Part shown: in pieces, positions 12,868 to 24,520 of the stretch
Numbering within the stretch: position 1 is the first letter of the stretch
Layout of the letters: every line of letters starts with the position of its first letter
Assembly: GCA_025266875.1 (NCBI GenBank)
Contig: JALLLT010000012.1
Location: 927,982 to 991,981 of the forward strand
Length of the DNA stretch: 64,000 nucleotides
Direction: 5' to 3'
Source: Fennellomyces sp. T-0311
Taxonomy: Eukaryota > Mucoromycota > Mucoromycetes > Mucorales > Lichtheimiaceae
The notes under the pieces: model-generated
What the model was told of the DNA's origin: nothing
Database searches by the model: none
The model's input: the letters and a program-made list of their open reading frames with translations, nothing else
Made by a program: the position numbers and the translations under genes

Positions 12868-13006
12868 GCCTAAAAATCATGTGATGCGCCTGTTTGTGTT
12901 TAACTGCAAGCGTTGTGCGCGCAAATTTAAAAAACGACTTGCGAATCCGCGTGATGAGCAATGCAAATTTTGTCACTGTTGTACCCAATTGTCATTGATT
13001 TTGTAA
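12866..13006 (+). CDS. Small Cys-rich (zinc-ribbon-like) ORF
   Basis: A 46-residue frame starting at ATG 12866 and ending at TAA 13006. It contains CKRC at residues 14-17 and CKFC at 33-36, spaced as in a treble-clef or zinc-ribbon knuckle, then CHCC, with many Lys and Arg residues between. I cannot name a family. It sits just before a truncated solo LTR (13050-13288), so it may be a remnant of a mobile element protein or the end of a spliced gene. Confidence 0.35.
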   Translation: MPKNHVMRLFVFNCKRCARKFKKRLANPRDEQCKFCHCCTQLSLIL

Positions 13007-13049
13007 TCTTAAGTCATCACACCGCCTTTACTCATGACAATATCCCGCT

Positions 13050-13288
13050 TACATGGTCATGTAAGGCAACTCCGTTAAGTTGGTCTCAGGTCTTCGGTCC
13101 CTTCGACAATATGGCAAGGGCATATGAGACTCGGTGATAACGTGGATCTTCGGGACTATTAAACAAAGCATTGGTTTTCTCCGTCCCGACTCATCATCAG
13201 TATAAATAGAAAGTAACTTATTCAATAAAGCATAAACTTATTTCTGGTATGGTCATTCGAAAGCCTTTTCTCATTAAGCGATACCACA
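13050..13288 (+). repeat. Solo LTR, family L, 5'-truncated
   Basis: Matches the 3' two thirds of the LTRs at 46864-47270 and 52592-52978. It has the same order of GTCCCGACTCATCATCAGTAT, a TATAAATAGA box, AATAAAGCATAA, then TCTCATTAAGCG and the terminal ATACCACA. The 5' TG end is missing or too diverged to place. No internal element sequence flanks it. Confidence 0.75.
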
Positions 13289-15058
13289 ATCATGTGCCAA
13301 TTGGATTTGGTTGTGCGATGATGTTTGGATGCATAATATGGAGTTTTGCATCAGGAAAACCCATTACCATATCAAAGAAAGTTTTACAATGTCAATGAGA
13401 ATACGATCGGCGACTATGTACATTTCTGAGTTATTTTCCATTAATATGAGAAGATATTGTGGTGTCGTACGTATCCATAATATGTTTTTAACAGTGACCA
13501 CCGGTTAATAATGAACCAATAAGTGTTATTTGGGTTACACTTCCTTATATAGTACATATGTATGATGCGCTTATTTCCCGATAGTTTGCAAAGGTAGCAC
13601 TACGGCTTTACTACGATGGTTTAGTATAGATTCCGTGTTCGATTTAATTTACTATTGAAGCCAGTGTCCGACTGTGCTCTGTTGCACTTTAATGATGAAA
13701 GCTTTACGTTCGTGCTTAATCAGGTCTTGCCTCACAGGTGATGAAAGCACGTGTGGAATATTTTTATTGGGAAGGATAGTTATTGACATACACGTACTGG
13801 CTCATACCTTGATCTCCAGACTATACAAAAGCGACAACGTTCATCGCTGGCCTCGAAGGGTGAAAGAAGGCCTACACTTGTATGTAACTGTCTTGGCAGC
13901 AATCGCATGGGAAGGATTCTATTCCTGCAGGTGGAGGTGTCACACATAAAAGCCTGACAAATGACACGTACGTATAATTTTTACCGTATCCTAAATCATA
14001 AAAAAATGTCGTTATGTGATCAAATTACTGGTATAAATACAAGTATTTGTGCATAGAGTCAGTAGGAATAATATACATGATCGGTAAAGCCTGATCAATG
14101 TTGCACATAAGTGCAAATAGGGCAATCGATAACTGTACGGTTGTTGATGTCGTAATGACAGTGGATATAATCAAGGACTAAGGAAAAGCATGTAACCATG
14201 GATAATGTTGTATGTCAGGAATACGACAATTATGCAATGCAAGTAACTGGGCTGCATACATACAAGCGCACTATGTACTAGCGCAAAGCTGCAGGACTTT
14301 CGTACTCTTTATTGGGTTCCAGGTTCAACAGTACTTCGAATGCCAACCAACATCACCCTTTTAATGCAATGTCATCTTTATGTGAACTGCCGTTACCGAG
14401 TACCTTGCAGTATCGGTCAAGAAAAAAAATCTTTTTGTTCTTCAGAAACGCAGCTGCTGATAACATCCTGCTAACCCAATGAGAAGCTATTTTCCTATTA
14501 TTTTTTTTGGGGTGCTGTATCTCCTTCAGCCTAATATTTGTCTGACCCGCACAGGCAGATTTTCACATTGCCTAATCCATTCCACAGTATTATTTTGAGT
14601 GGGATTGACATAGCAGACAACCTGAGTCATGCAAATCAATTTCACAGTTTTCATAATGGCTGTGACCTATATTCCTGTGCGTTGTGAACTATTATTTTAA
14701 AACAAGTACCGTGTCCTCGAGCAAAGCGTTAAAGATTTGTGACTGGAGCTATATAGAATTCACTTTAATGAAAGCATGAATAGGTATTAAAAATGGACCC
14801 GCTCGGAAAATTTGGTTCTGGGTTGTGCTGGTAACGCTACGCCATTCTTTAACATCATAATTACTGGTAGGACAATTGCTACCGAATAATTTGGACACAT
14901 TGCTTTGTTCCGTCCGATCTCTTCGCTCATTGCATTGGCCACCCTTTTCTCTGGCCGACTATTCAGGACAGTACGTGATAATAATATTCTATTGTACAAA
15001 CCTATAGCGCCGTTATGATTGTCGAATATACTCTGGTCCACATTTCTGTATCAACAGC
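13289..15058. other. Gene-poor region
   Basis: Only short frames occur (for example 13311-13508, 13674-13949 on plus and 14787-15041 on minus). None shows a domain. The sequence is probably decayed repeat or intergenic DNA. Confidence 0.45.
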
Positions 15059-15165
15059 CACTGCAAATAATTTTGGTGAATTTGGTGAATAATTTTTTTG
15101 AAGTGGTTAAAAAGCTTATGTTTAACCACTGTAACCACTTTTAACCATCAAAATTATTTGCAGTG
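15059..15165. mobile_element. Palindromic miniature element (MITE-like), 107 bp
   Basis: Begins CACTGCAAATAATTTTGGTG and ends with the near-perfect inverse CATCAAAATTATTTGCAGTG. Inside is a second inverted pair around AGTGGTTAAAA and TTTTAACCA. No transposase is encoded. The CACTG termini recall CACTA-type elements, but the 3 bp flanks (AGC and TCA) do not match, so no target duplication supports the assignment. Confidence 0.6.
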
Positions 15166-16039
15166 TCATAGACTGGATGACACACTTCAGGTAGATACTT
15201 GTTTGGTAGTGGGTTAAAATACCTTCCAAATCTTTGGGTTGGAAGTAGCTGGATGGAATTTGGGTGGGTCTGAACGAGGGTGACGCTTTTTGAACCGGTC
15301 CTGTGGGTCTGGTTGTATCATACGCTCTCTCCAAATCGAAATGATCCTTCTGTACAAGAAGAAATGTCAGGATGTTGCATGTGATGGAAGTGTATGTGAC
15401 GGATGATAGTTAAAATTTGCTCCACCTAAAGTGTTCCATCAACAATGTTCTAGGCGACATTTCTATCCGTATAGTAGCAAGTACTGCCAGACATTACGTT
15501 GAAATATACCACTGTGATCTCCACAGCATATATGGATATGCCGAAACTTCCATTACACGCAATGCAGATCAACGGCTTTGTACTCTCACATTGTGACTAA
15601 TCTATACCTCTATTTTTGAACCAGGCTATTTTAAAGTACAAGCCTGGAGAATCGGCACGGATAACGGGCATGGATAACACTAGAGGGGTCCGAAGAGCCA
15701 ATCCTATTGAATCCTAATAAAATTGATTTGGCTAATGGTTTTGCATCCTATTGCAGCTTGTGTAAGGTTGGATGCTTTCATCTGAGTTTTTTGTTTCTTC
15801 GTTGTACGTAAGCCTCTTTCATTTAAACACTTGTATTTCCCCGATTTGTATAGCTGAGCATCTCTAAAGAGTGCTCCTGCTTAGATAGCCGGTTACTTCT
15901 CGCTCAAAATTTCCAATTGTTCGTGCGTAATCCGCTCCTACCTAGTACGCGGTATTACAAAAATAAAATTTTATCCCGAGGTCAAAAACCTCCTTATACA
16001 TAATCTTTCATTTAAACACTATCGAAAACGCCAACGAAA
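15166..16039. other. Gene-poor region before the exonuclease-transposase pseudogene
   Basis: A minus-strand frame at 15122-15334 runs into the miniature element and is not supported as a gene. The remainder is AT-rich. The last part may belong to the 5' flank of the broken transposon at 16040. Confidence 0.4.
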
Positions 16040-19000
16040 ACATCAACGAAAATATAAAAACAACGACTAACAAACGAAAAACCCGTGGCAGACCCCCAGG
16101 AGGAAAGAATCCCCCTGATAGTAAAAGAGTGGGAAGACCGAAGAAGAAAGAACCTGTCGATCATGCACAGGCAAAACTACGTGGGTTTGGTTTTACTATA
16201 CCACGCGCGTCAAGTAATTCCACTGAAGATTCGGTCAATGCTGATGGCGTAATCTCGGACAGCAATGTCCAGAATCCAGCAAACGATCTCTCAGAGTCGA
16301 CGAGGAACAAAGCAACACGTCAGATACGCAATCACAGTATGTCTCCTTGGCTGAACTGTTGCTTAGCAACGAGCAAGAAGCCGAAGACACGGAGCCTGTA
16401 ATTCGTGAGGATATTGGTCATATTGAAGAAGAAGCTGACGATCTGGAACTCTCGGATGTGGATCGCGCAGACGGAGAGCAGAAGGCGAGCATACTGCGAG
16501 CATACTTCGAGGAAATACAAGAACGTATAAAGGTTAAAGATGGAGATGAGCCCAGAGAATACAAAGCGGGTAAATTCTGGGCGGAGACTAAGGACCCTAT
16601 TCTTTGCGTTACGCGATGGTTTGGATCCTTCCAAGCTATGCCAACCTCGTGTATTTCTTTGGTTTCCGCATCTCCTTGTCAAGAAAATCAAACCACTAGA
16701 GTGCCCTACATGTCAAAGCTCATACAGCGTGAAAGGATATACGAAAGAACCTCACGCTCGCCGAATAATTGATCTCGACAGGTAAAATATTGCTGGCTTT
16801 GAAAAGAGCTGATACTGGACCAATATTTATACACAGTTGCTTCTATATGATAGGTACTCGGTATGAGTGCACAGGGCCCTCCAATTGCCCAACAAGATAC
16901 ATAACAAGCGACGATGAGCTCATTATCCGCCAGCTTCCAATGTTTCTTCAATCTAGCTATCCAGCTTACACGACACATTCCGGAGGAGTTTTGCGATGAC
17001 TCGGTGACCTCATGAGACCATTAATCCAGAATTTTGTCGAGCCCAAGCGTCTTCAAAAATACTGAGAGAGATGCATACATTGCGTCACGCAAAATACGAA
17101 CTCCAGTCCCTCCTCCCCAACATTTTCAGACGTGACAACCCGTCAATCGATGGTATGTTTACCTCGTCGACGGATGCTGAGCCATTTTCGCCGTTTGACG
17201 ACAAGTTTGGGTACGCGGGATATGTACCATCTGCCCAATATCTACGATAATTTTACACAGCATACGTCAGTGAGATTAGACACTTGATCGACAAGCGAAT
17301 GGTGCTTCTTGGTGGTAGATTCTTAAAAGGCGACCATACGTTCAAAATCATCGAACACCTCGGTAAGATTAACGGCACACCAATTTTTACTGCAGTCTAC
17401 ACTGTTTGCAAGGAGTATGAAGAAGTGAGGCTCCAACTGATGGTACCAAAAGTCTCTTTCGCATCTCCAATATTCGTTCGATGCAATCAAAAATGCTTAC
17501 ATTCGGCACAGCCACGAAATGCCAGAGGTGTTTTTCACAGACAACGTCAGAGGAGACAAGAACTTTTAGAAAACAACTTTGAGTCATTGAAAACGGATGT
17601 CGTCACTGTTGTCGACCAGGCGCCACGTCCTGAGTTTAGCAATGTTCAATGCGACGAAGCCTTGGATCTTTCTGGTGTCACCGTAGTCTGCCTTCGCAAT
17701 GCTGATGAAATGGAGCAACGTGCTCAATATTTACTGTCAAAGCTACGACCGACAAAGACAAGAGCTGGTGCTATCGCCATAAAACCCGTCGCCGTTGGAT
17801 TTGACTGTGAATGGCCGTATAATCGAGTAACTCATCAACAGGGACCACCGTAAAAAATTTTTCTTGTAAAATGGCAGTTTTCACAGGATTTTACAGGATT
17901 TTACAAGACTTTGTATAATTTTATAGTACCGTCGTGCTACGTTACACTAGGATTTTTTACGGTGGACGCTTAGCAACAATTCAAATTGCATTTGAAGATC
18001 ACGTTGATATCTGTTGCGTTAGCGGTCTAGAAAGTCTTCCTGAAAGCCTTTGCAAAGTTGTCAGCAGCAGGTCCATTTTGAAACTTGGTCGAAATGTTGG
18101 TGGTGACATAGCAAAAATTGGGCGAGATTTCGGTTTAAGATACCAGGATGAACATAAACGCAGACTGAAAACACAGGAGCTTGGCGGTCGCAAGATAGGA
18201 ACCCTTTGCAAAAACTTGGATCTAATTGGCGACGCCCGTATGAGTCTAGCAGCGATATGTGCAGCTGTCTTGCATCATTCTTTGCCAAAAGGTGACGTCC
18301 GTTGTAGTGCTTGGGATGCCACAGAGTTAACCCAAGAACAAATTAATTACGCTGCCTTGGATGCCTGCGCTGCTCTTCGAATCTATAATGAAGCAAGAAA
18401 ACGAGGAAGCCGTATCCTTAGCATAACTGAAGGTTCAATTTAATCGAGAGCTTAACAATTGATACATAGCAACAAACTCTCTGGTACTGCACTCTTACAT
18501 ACATAGGATTGAGTGTTGCATTTCGGCCAGGTGCCGTTGATCAAATTGCAGCATATGGTGAAATTGCAGTGTAAGCTAAAATGCTTGGCAGTATCGAAGT
18601 TCAGAAACATCAGGCAGTGGTTACAGTAAAGCAAATACTGGTATCTCCAGCATTACTAAGTGCCCATGGATAGAGTTTGGCGGAAATGGGACAAGCACCA
18701 TTCAATGCAATTATAGGTTCATCCGATCTGCGAACAAGCCAATCTATAACTGTTCAAGGATCGAGCGAATCTGAAGCTTTCCCCACCCCCCACCCCCATT
18801 CGAAAACGGCGATGTTAATTTTCAAAGCACAGATACCGAATTTTCCCTTGGCGGTAAGAACTCATTGATGGCGGCTAAATATGTGAAGCACATATTTATA
18901 TAAATGCCTCCACACCGACCAGCGTTTTTTTCACCTTATGGTTTTTTCAAGCATGGTACCCTACTCTTTCTGTAATATTCAAACAAACATACGTACCGCA

Positions 19001-20660
19001 AGGGGGCGACCTAATACCTATAGGAGCAGGTCCAATATCTCCCAGCAATAAATTATAACTTTTGAACCATTTATATAAATGTAGTCAATCCAAACGATGA
19101 TGATGATTCTTCGGAAGAAAGCTACGACGATTCCTCCGATCACGATGAAGATCACGATACATTAAAATGACGAAGGCGCGAATATGAGATCTATATAAGG
19201 TGCTAAAGTTGAAGAAGACAGCCAAGCATACGGGGCTGCACAATTAGCGAGTCTACCAAATCCACCGAACGGACCAAATGGCAGTGATCAGAACCTTATT
19301 CGCTCAAGAGTTCTAGAGGATGCGTTTCACCTCATGGACCAGATCAAAGTTCCAAGGAGACATGGCCTTGCTAACGACTTCTCCAAAAAGTTTCGCGATG
19401 CATTGTTTGTGGTCCATGAAAGTGATAAAAAGAATATCGAGAATGTATTAAGGCGTCAAAGAACTTTCCGGAACAAAAAGCTTCTGAAAAACCCTGGTTG
19501 GATACTTCGTCATGTAAAGAGTATGTCATGTTTCTTAGGTACCGAGCAATGGAAGAAACAGTTAACCATCTAACTTCGGTTAGGAGTGATTCCTCCGCCA
19601 AAGCCGCTATATAAAGAGGTGCTCGCCCTCCTTCAGAAGTACGGCCCTTTGTAGTGCGCAAAATCAGGCAGATCAGTTTTCGATCGAGAAGCGTGGCATC
19701 AGTCGGAAAACGTGCTGAAAACAATCTATGACGGCCATGTATCAGATCCGCCTGGAATTTCATTCTACTTTAAGACGGGAACAGATCGAAATGGATTGAC
19801 GTTGTATTGATGTAGTAGAGGAACCAACTCGAAGATGGAATCCATCAAAACATTATTTGCAGGTTTATCTTCTCTGGTGCAAGTATGGTAACGTGAACAA
19901 GAAAAAGTAAAAGACTCAGTAAAGTACTGTGAGAATCCGATATATCTTTATTTCGGTAGCAAGTTCACGTCTATTTATACTTTTGAAGAGACACTGGTAA
20001 TTGTAAACCCATGCTGCGCACTGATTGATGATTGATAAGCATTTTATCGATGGAGTATCGTCATACAAGTTCGACTTGGATACCACAGCAAGTCCTGAGC
20101 TCGCTGATGCAGTAATGGCTGATTATCGCCTGACCCATAACATCGATATATGTTAATATTGATTAGCAAAGAAGTATGTATAGATATGTGACTTTGACAC
20201 ATCAGCGGCCTCTGTAAGTTGATACACTTAACCGCTACGGACGTATTCACAAAGGTCACTATAGTCCTTGGATAACACAGCATATTAATGACTTACGAGC
20301 TGCTCTTGAACTACCCCTGTCAATTGAGGGAGCTGGCGTACATCGACGCTCGTCATTGTCACTGGTTCAACTTTGCAAAAAACTGGAGCGCAATACGAGT
20401 TTATTGCAAAGCGCCAAAACTCAAAACATACCATCTTGCCTGTGCACACCGGGGCGGAGCACGGGCTATTCAACAAACTACTTCCTGAGTGCTTCCCAAA
20501 CCACGAAAAATCGTCAATAGGCTTCACCAAATTTGCGAAGATCCGGTCACTATATGCTGATGGTAATGGAATCTTTTACAAAACGCCAGAACATTTACGT
20601 AGTCGATACAGTACATGGAAGCAGCACAACATTGTAAAAAAGACGTACACGTAGCATAAG
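16040..20660 (+). pseudogene. Broken transposase-like gene with DEDD 3'-5' exonuclease domain
   Basis: A degraded long gene read in pieces. The N-terminus carries two AT-hook-like motifs (RGRPPG at about 16088 and VGRPKKKEP at 16126). A Cys-rich segment resembling the fungal DUF6729 type follows at 16600-17000 (CPTCQSS, then RRIIDLD, then an intron at about 16781-16838, then TRYECTGPSNCPTRY). Next is a segment containing FLKGDHTFKIIEHL (17330), putatively the DDE-like core. Then comes a DEDD exonuclease: GFDCEW at 17800 (Exo I), RLATIQIAF at about 17970, and AALDACAALRIY at 18350 (Exo III). An acidic linker at 19090-19170 and a C-terminal part (19330-20654) with DPPGISFYFKTGTDRNGL complete it. 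Lesions include a one-base deletion near 17060, several stops, and a 119 bp insertion at 17846. The architecture resembles exonuclease-bearing transposases of fungi. The family assignment is from memory and not certain. Confidence 0.7.
17846..17964. mobile_element. 119 bp MITE inside the exonuclease ORF
   Basis: Terminal inverted repeats CACCGTAAAAAAT and ATTTTTTACGGTG, flanked by a direct 3 bp duplication GAC (17843-17845 and 17965-17967). Removing the element plus one GAC restores the reading frame from the QQG codons to RLATIQIAF. The 3 bp duplication and CAC-G termini fit a CACTA-like non-autonomous element. An intron reading was tested and breaks the frame. Confidence 0.8.
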
Positions 20661-21879
20661 GATATAATCAACGATATAAGTAAGCAGTTGCAGTCTCCAA
20701 GCCGTAAAAGAAACATACCGGATGCCCAAGCACCTGCTGCTTTAAAATACCTCGTGAAGCAGCTCTTGTTCGCTCTATTGTTAGCCAACCCAGTGCATCC
20801 TCGTCCGCCGCATTATCTACTGTTTCTCAAATATCGTCACTCCTCCTATTATCTTACCCAAACCAGCTATCCTAACATCGACCGAACATCACTCTGCGCC
20901 TGCATCGTCACATAGCGTAGCTTATATACAGAACACAGTTTCGTCGCCAGTTATACTTAACTCTTCATTAATACGCCAGATTACAGCTGCGCCGGCTCAG
21001 TTTACAGCCACACCATGAAGCTCCAGCACATTCATGCCAACAATTCCTCGTTCCGAGAGCCTCTTTGCAGGATTACCCAAACGTGGTGTGGTAAACACAC
21101 CACAATGATATCGATCCCGACAAGATATCAACCAACTATTCAGTCTTAGTAATTGTAGAAACAGTAGAGGAAACACCGCTTATAGATGATCTGAATAAAA
21201 CATTACACAAATACACCCTATTGATAATCCCTCAAGCATGGATCAGATGACCTTTGACGTAGTTAACACCAACCATTGTGGACACAATGCCAAGTAAAGA
21301 GAATCATCCTAAAAAGAAATCAGTACGAGTCAGACTAAAGTGACACTACGTAGACCACTGAATATGACTCAACCTCCTCATCAGAGTACTTATCCATCGC
21401 GATCTCGTACGAGATTCAACCTCAACCATTTGGTACAGGAGATCTAGACCGACAGTCAAAACTAGAATAAACCTGAGTTTATTCTATCATAATAAAGCAT
21501 CTGGACAGACTTTCACAGTATTTTATTTGTTTTTCTGACCCTATATATCGTTTATCACACGTGGCAAAGTATGCATATGTGAAGTTCCCCGTTGCCCAGG
21601 CGTAAATAACCGTCAAAGATGCCAAAACAAATATTTATGGAATAGAAGTTAACTCACATATACATATATAAACAGATTCTGAACTATATAAGTCACTGGA
21701 TTGAGCAATCGCTCCCCGAAGCGAAGCTGAGGGGAGCAATAAAAAATAAATTCCCTCGTCCCCAGTAGTATTACCCGGCCGAGGAATGCCCACTTCTGTT
21801 GACCCGTCCGTCATTCATTGGATCAGATATGCGCATCCAGCAATTCAATGTATAAAAATATAGCTATTTATACAGCGTT
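20661..21879. other. Flank of the transposase pseudogene, no supported gene
   Basis: Coding-like fragments at 20688-20915 and 21310-21450 may be further C-terminal remnants of the broken transposase. A perfect 8 bp stem with a 5-base loop (GTGGTGTG and CACACCAC) lies at 21083-21103. The rest is AT-rich with no features. Confidence 0.4.
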
Positions 21880-22935
21880 ATGCCCTCGTTGAGACAATAT
21901 GCTGGTCATTGGACAAGCTTGTGAAATATCATTAAATACGTTACTCATCCACAGACATACGGAACCCAAAATAGGTGCCAGCTGGTAATACTCGTTATAC
22001 TGGTCATACTTGAAGAACTCGATCTCAGAGGTTTTGAATATCAACACGTTTGTAATGCCTTATTCAGATGTGGATGTATGTGACTTCATGAATACCGGGA
22101 CAGAAACTTTGTGCATTCGATCGCAAGAGATTGGCTCGTTCTATCCGTTCGCCAGTAATCACGAGCGTGTATGAATTGTTCCTGCAACGTTTTTCTCTTC
22201 CCTACTTGGAAAAGAAGTCGTCAAGGAACCGTTGACGAGAAACCATTCCAGTGGGAAAGCACGGTGGGAGCTACATGCAAGGCACTCGCCATCCGCTGCT
22301 CGCTGTTGCCATACTAATACACGCTCTTTTAAGAAGCTCATCGCGGTGGTACAGATGTTTGGCGCGCACTAATATTTGAATACCTGGACCACTCCATTTT
22401 TTTCGATAACACTGTGCAAGTGCTCGTTGGATCTGACCTCCTCCTATCACCCGTTGTAGAAGAAAACGCTACTTCAGTGGACATTCTTTTCCCTATATGG
22501 ATCTGGTACGACTGATACATATATGAGCTGAACAAAGGATCCACCAAAAAGAGCTATGAGCCGCTTGATGCGCCCTTCACGTATATCCCCATCCATGTTC
22601 GCGGTGGGCCCATCATCTCCTCGAAAACACCTGCCATGACTGTAGCGGAAACGTACTCGAGCCCATATTCGTTGCTCATACCCTTGATAAGTCTGGTGAA
22701 GCATCAGACAGGCTTTATATTGACGACGGTCATTCGCTCGTCCAGCCTGCGACGTCGGATGTTACCTTTTCGTTTTCCAGCGACGGCGATCTGCGAGCAA
22801 CAGGAATGTTTGATTACGACAAGTCTGAATTGCTGGAAACGATCAAAATCATTGGTGCGAAGGATTTGAGTGTTGCACGTTATGATGACGATGAGAATTC
22901 GTTGGCAGAAGAAGTAGGAGCGTTTCTTCTACGCA
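21880..22935 (+). pseudogene. GH31 alpha-glucosidase fragment (C-terminal half)
   Basis: Pieces in shifting frames line up with the second half of family GH31 alpha-glucosidases. In order these are QYAGHW (about 21896), DVDVCDF then a TETLC segment, EIGSFYPFASNHE (about 22125-22165), KALAIRCSLLPY, then LVGSDLLLSPVVEENATSVD (22422-22480), PIHVRGGPIIS (22590), YIDDGHSLVQP (22720) and IIGAKDL (22845). The N-terminal half and the catalytic nucleophile region are absent. Stops and frameshifts lie throughout (for example near 22320 and 22520). It ends about 100 bp before the Psf1 gene. The original enzyme would have hydrolysed alpha-1,4-glucosides; this copy cannot. Confidence 0.8.
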
Positions 22936-23031
22936 ACGGGGGTATCTGTCTGTCTCAACAATTTATCGTTCACCTTTTCAGTAAAGGTCCGCTTCCTTTT
23001 TGTTTTTTTCTTTCTCTGAAATCCTATAAAA

Positions 23032-23637
23032 ATGTTAGGCGAAACAAGCTACAAGCTGGCTAAAGAGGCAAAGCGTACAAGCGACATGCTGATCTCACCG
23101 TACAATGACGAGTTGGTCCAGAATGTTTGTCGTGAAATTCGGATGCTTCATGCGCGTGCTGAGGCAAACGTACGAGAGATCCGCAATAACGACGCAAGCC
23201 CACCCAACGTGCCAAGCAAGTTCACACAAATCATGTTGCAGCACATGGCAATCAAGCGCAACAAACGGATACTGTTTGCATATCACCACCATCGTCTGGA
23301 AAAACTCAAGGAACTTTCGTGGGGCGTGGGGGCACAGAGTCAGGAACGGCAGATTAAAGAAGCATTCAGCGACGTGGAGAACGAGTTTGTGGAGAGCTAT
23401 GGCGACCTTGTGAATGAATATAAAAGCAGCTTTTTGGATATCGATCTGGGTGGCAACGGAGGTGTGGGATTGGATCCTCCACTGGATTTGTTTATCGAGG
23501 TGCGAGTGCTACGCGATGCCGGCAAAATCAACACCGAGTACGGTGAACTGAACTTGACAAAAGGAAACCAGGAGTTTGTTCGTCGAACGGATGTCGAGTC
23601 GTTAATCAAGGCTGGATACCTGAAGCATATTGCATAG
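23032..23637 (+). CDS. PSF1: GINS complex subunit Psf1
   Basis: A single-exon gene of 201 aa, the usual length for this family. Psf1, with Sld5, Psf2 and Psf3, forms the GINS tetramer that joins Mcm2-7 and Cdc45 in the replicative CMG helicase. Recognisable positions are the N-terminal YKLAKEAKRT helix, the YNDELVQNVCREI segment, HMAIKRNKRILFAYHHHRL (about residues 77-95), a central EFVESYGDLVNEY helix, and the C-terminal B-domain PLDLFIEVRVLRDAG with FVRRTDVESLIKAGYLKHI. The start at 23032 gives the family N-terminus and follows a pyrimidine-rich leader. No intron was seen. It is flanked by a GH31 remnant and an NmrA remnant, so it is an intact essential gene in decayed surroundings. Confidence 0.95.
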   Translation: MLGETSYKLAKEAKRTSDMLISPYNDELVQNVCREIRMLHARAEANVREIRNNDASPPNVPSKFTQIMLQHMAIKRNKRILFAYHHHRLEKLKELSWGVGAQSQERQIKEAFSDVENEFVESYGDLVNEYKSSFLDIDLGGNGGVGLDPPLDLFIEVRVLRDAGKINTEYGELNLTKGNQEFVRRTDVESLIKAGYLKHIA

Positions 23638-23960
23638 CTTCTTCAGTTACCATTACGACACATGCACTCCTCCCTCACAACCACCGTCACAATCGCGTCT
23701 TCGTCTCACCCCATCCACCATAACACGACACAAAAGTAATAATTGCCCATAACATCGTACATATTGTTTCACCCATTCATCAATTGTTTGTAAGTAAACA
23801 AATTGCCAATATTATTAGAAAATCCATGTATTACAATGGCAGTGGGATGGATCTATGCTTAGATTGGGACATTCAGCTAGTCATTAAGCAATGTGTGGAC
23901 CGAGGAATTATTCACTAAGCACGAACATATATAACATATACACAGAGGGATTATCTCTAG
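23638..23960. other. 3' flank of PSF1
   Basis: Probable 3'UTR and intergenic sequence. An AT-rich stretch with TTGTTTGTAAGTAAACAA lies at about 23783-23800. No gene is supported. Confidence 0.5.
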
Positions 23961-24372
23961 CTATTGAAACGAATCTTTGTTCTTGTTTGCCCAAACTTCC
24001 CAGGTTTCGGCCGGCCGGCCGAGTAAGATTGGTAAGCTTCTGGATACGACCGCATATGGATCCTGAAAGGTAGCTATGAAAAATGAGACGTCTTGGCTGA
24101 ATCCTATTTGAATAAACCTATCGTAAAGTGCCTGTGCCGATATTTGCTTGTATGTGATAGTCCGACCAAGCACTTCGGAAAGAATGGCTGCGCGTTCTGC
24201 TTTTTGGTGACGAATCAGAAGACTCCAATTTCGCGGCGGTTGCTTTTTTTTTTGCTGTAAGCTCCACGGGTTGCTTGACTCCTGTTGCGTAAGCCTTCTC
24301 GCCAATGGATACTTTGACTTTATCCTTGTCATCTTCATCAGGTGCTACCAGAAAAAGTCGGTTGTGTCCGAG
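23961..24372 (-). pseudogene. NmrA-like NAD(P)-binding protein, C-terminal fragment
   Basis: On the minus strand the frame reads NRLFLVAPDEDDKDKV (about 24365-24315), then, after a frame change near 24200-24310, AAILSEVLGRTITYKQIS and the tail LLGRPAETWEVWANKNKDSF before the stop at 23961. This matches the C-terminal half of NmrA/HSCARG-type proteins. The N-terminal Rossmann part with its glycine motif is missing, because a GC-rich miniature element (from 24373) abuts the break. A run of nine T bases at about 24243-24252 marks one frame change. Confidence 0.6.
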
Positions 24373-24520
24373 TAGGGCTCTAAATACGGGCGGGCAGGCC
24401 TGTGGACCGCCCGTTTTGGCCCGGCATTTTCGGGCATCGGGCCAGGGAAGCTGTATGAAGGTGGGTGCCCGAACGGGCACGGTCCTCCATAGCGGCCCGA
24501 CCGAGTGCCTGAATACAAAA
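24373..24520. mobile_element. GC-rich hAT-type miniature element (probable)
   Basis: Begins TAGGGCTCTAAATACGGGCG and is much richer in GC than its surroundings, with CCCG/CGGG motifs throughout. TAGGG followed by an ACCCG/CGGG-rich stretch also marks 44651 and, in inverse, 60473. The right end is not clear and no 8 bp duplication could be identified. It truncates the NmrA-like frame. Confidence 0.45.

Noticed and set aside
17851..17972. Intron in the exonuclease frame (GTAAAAAAT...GCTTAG)
   Set aside because: Splicing there puts the exonuclease out of frame, whereas removing the palindromic element with one GAC keeps it.
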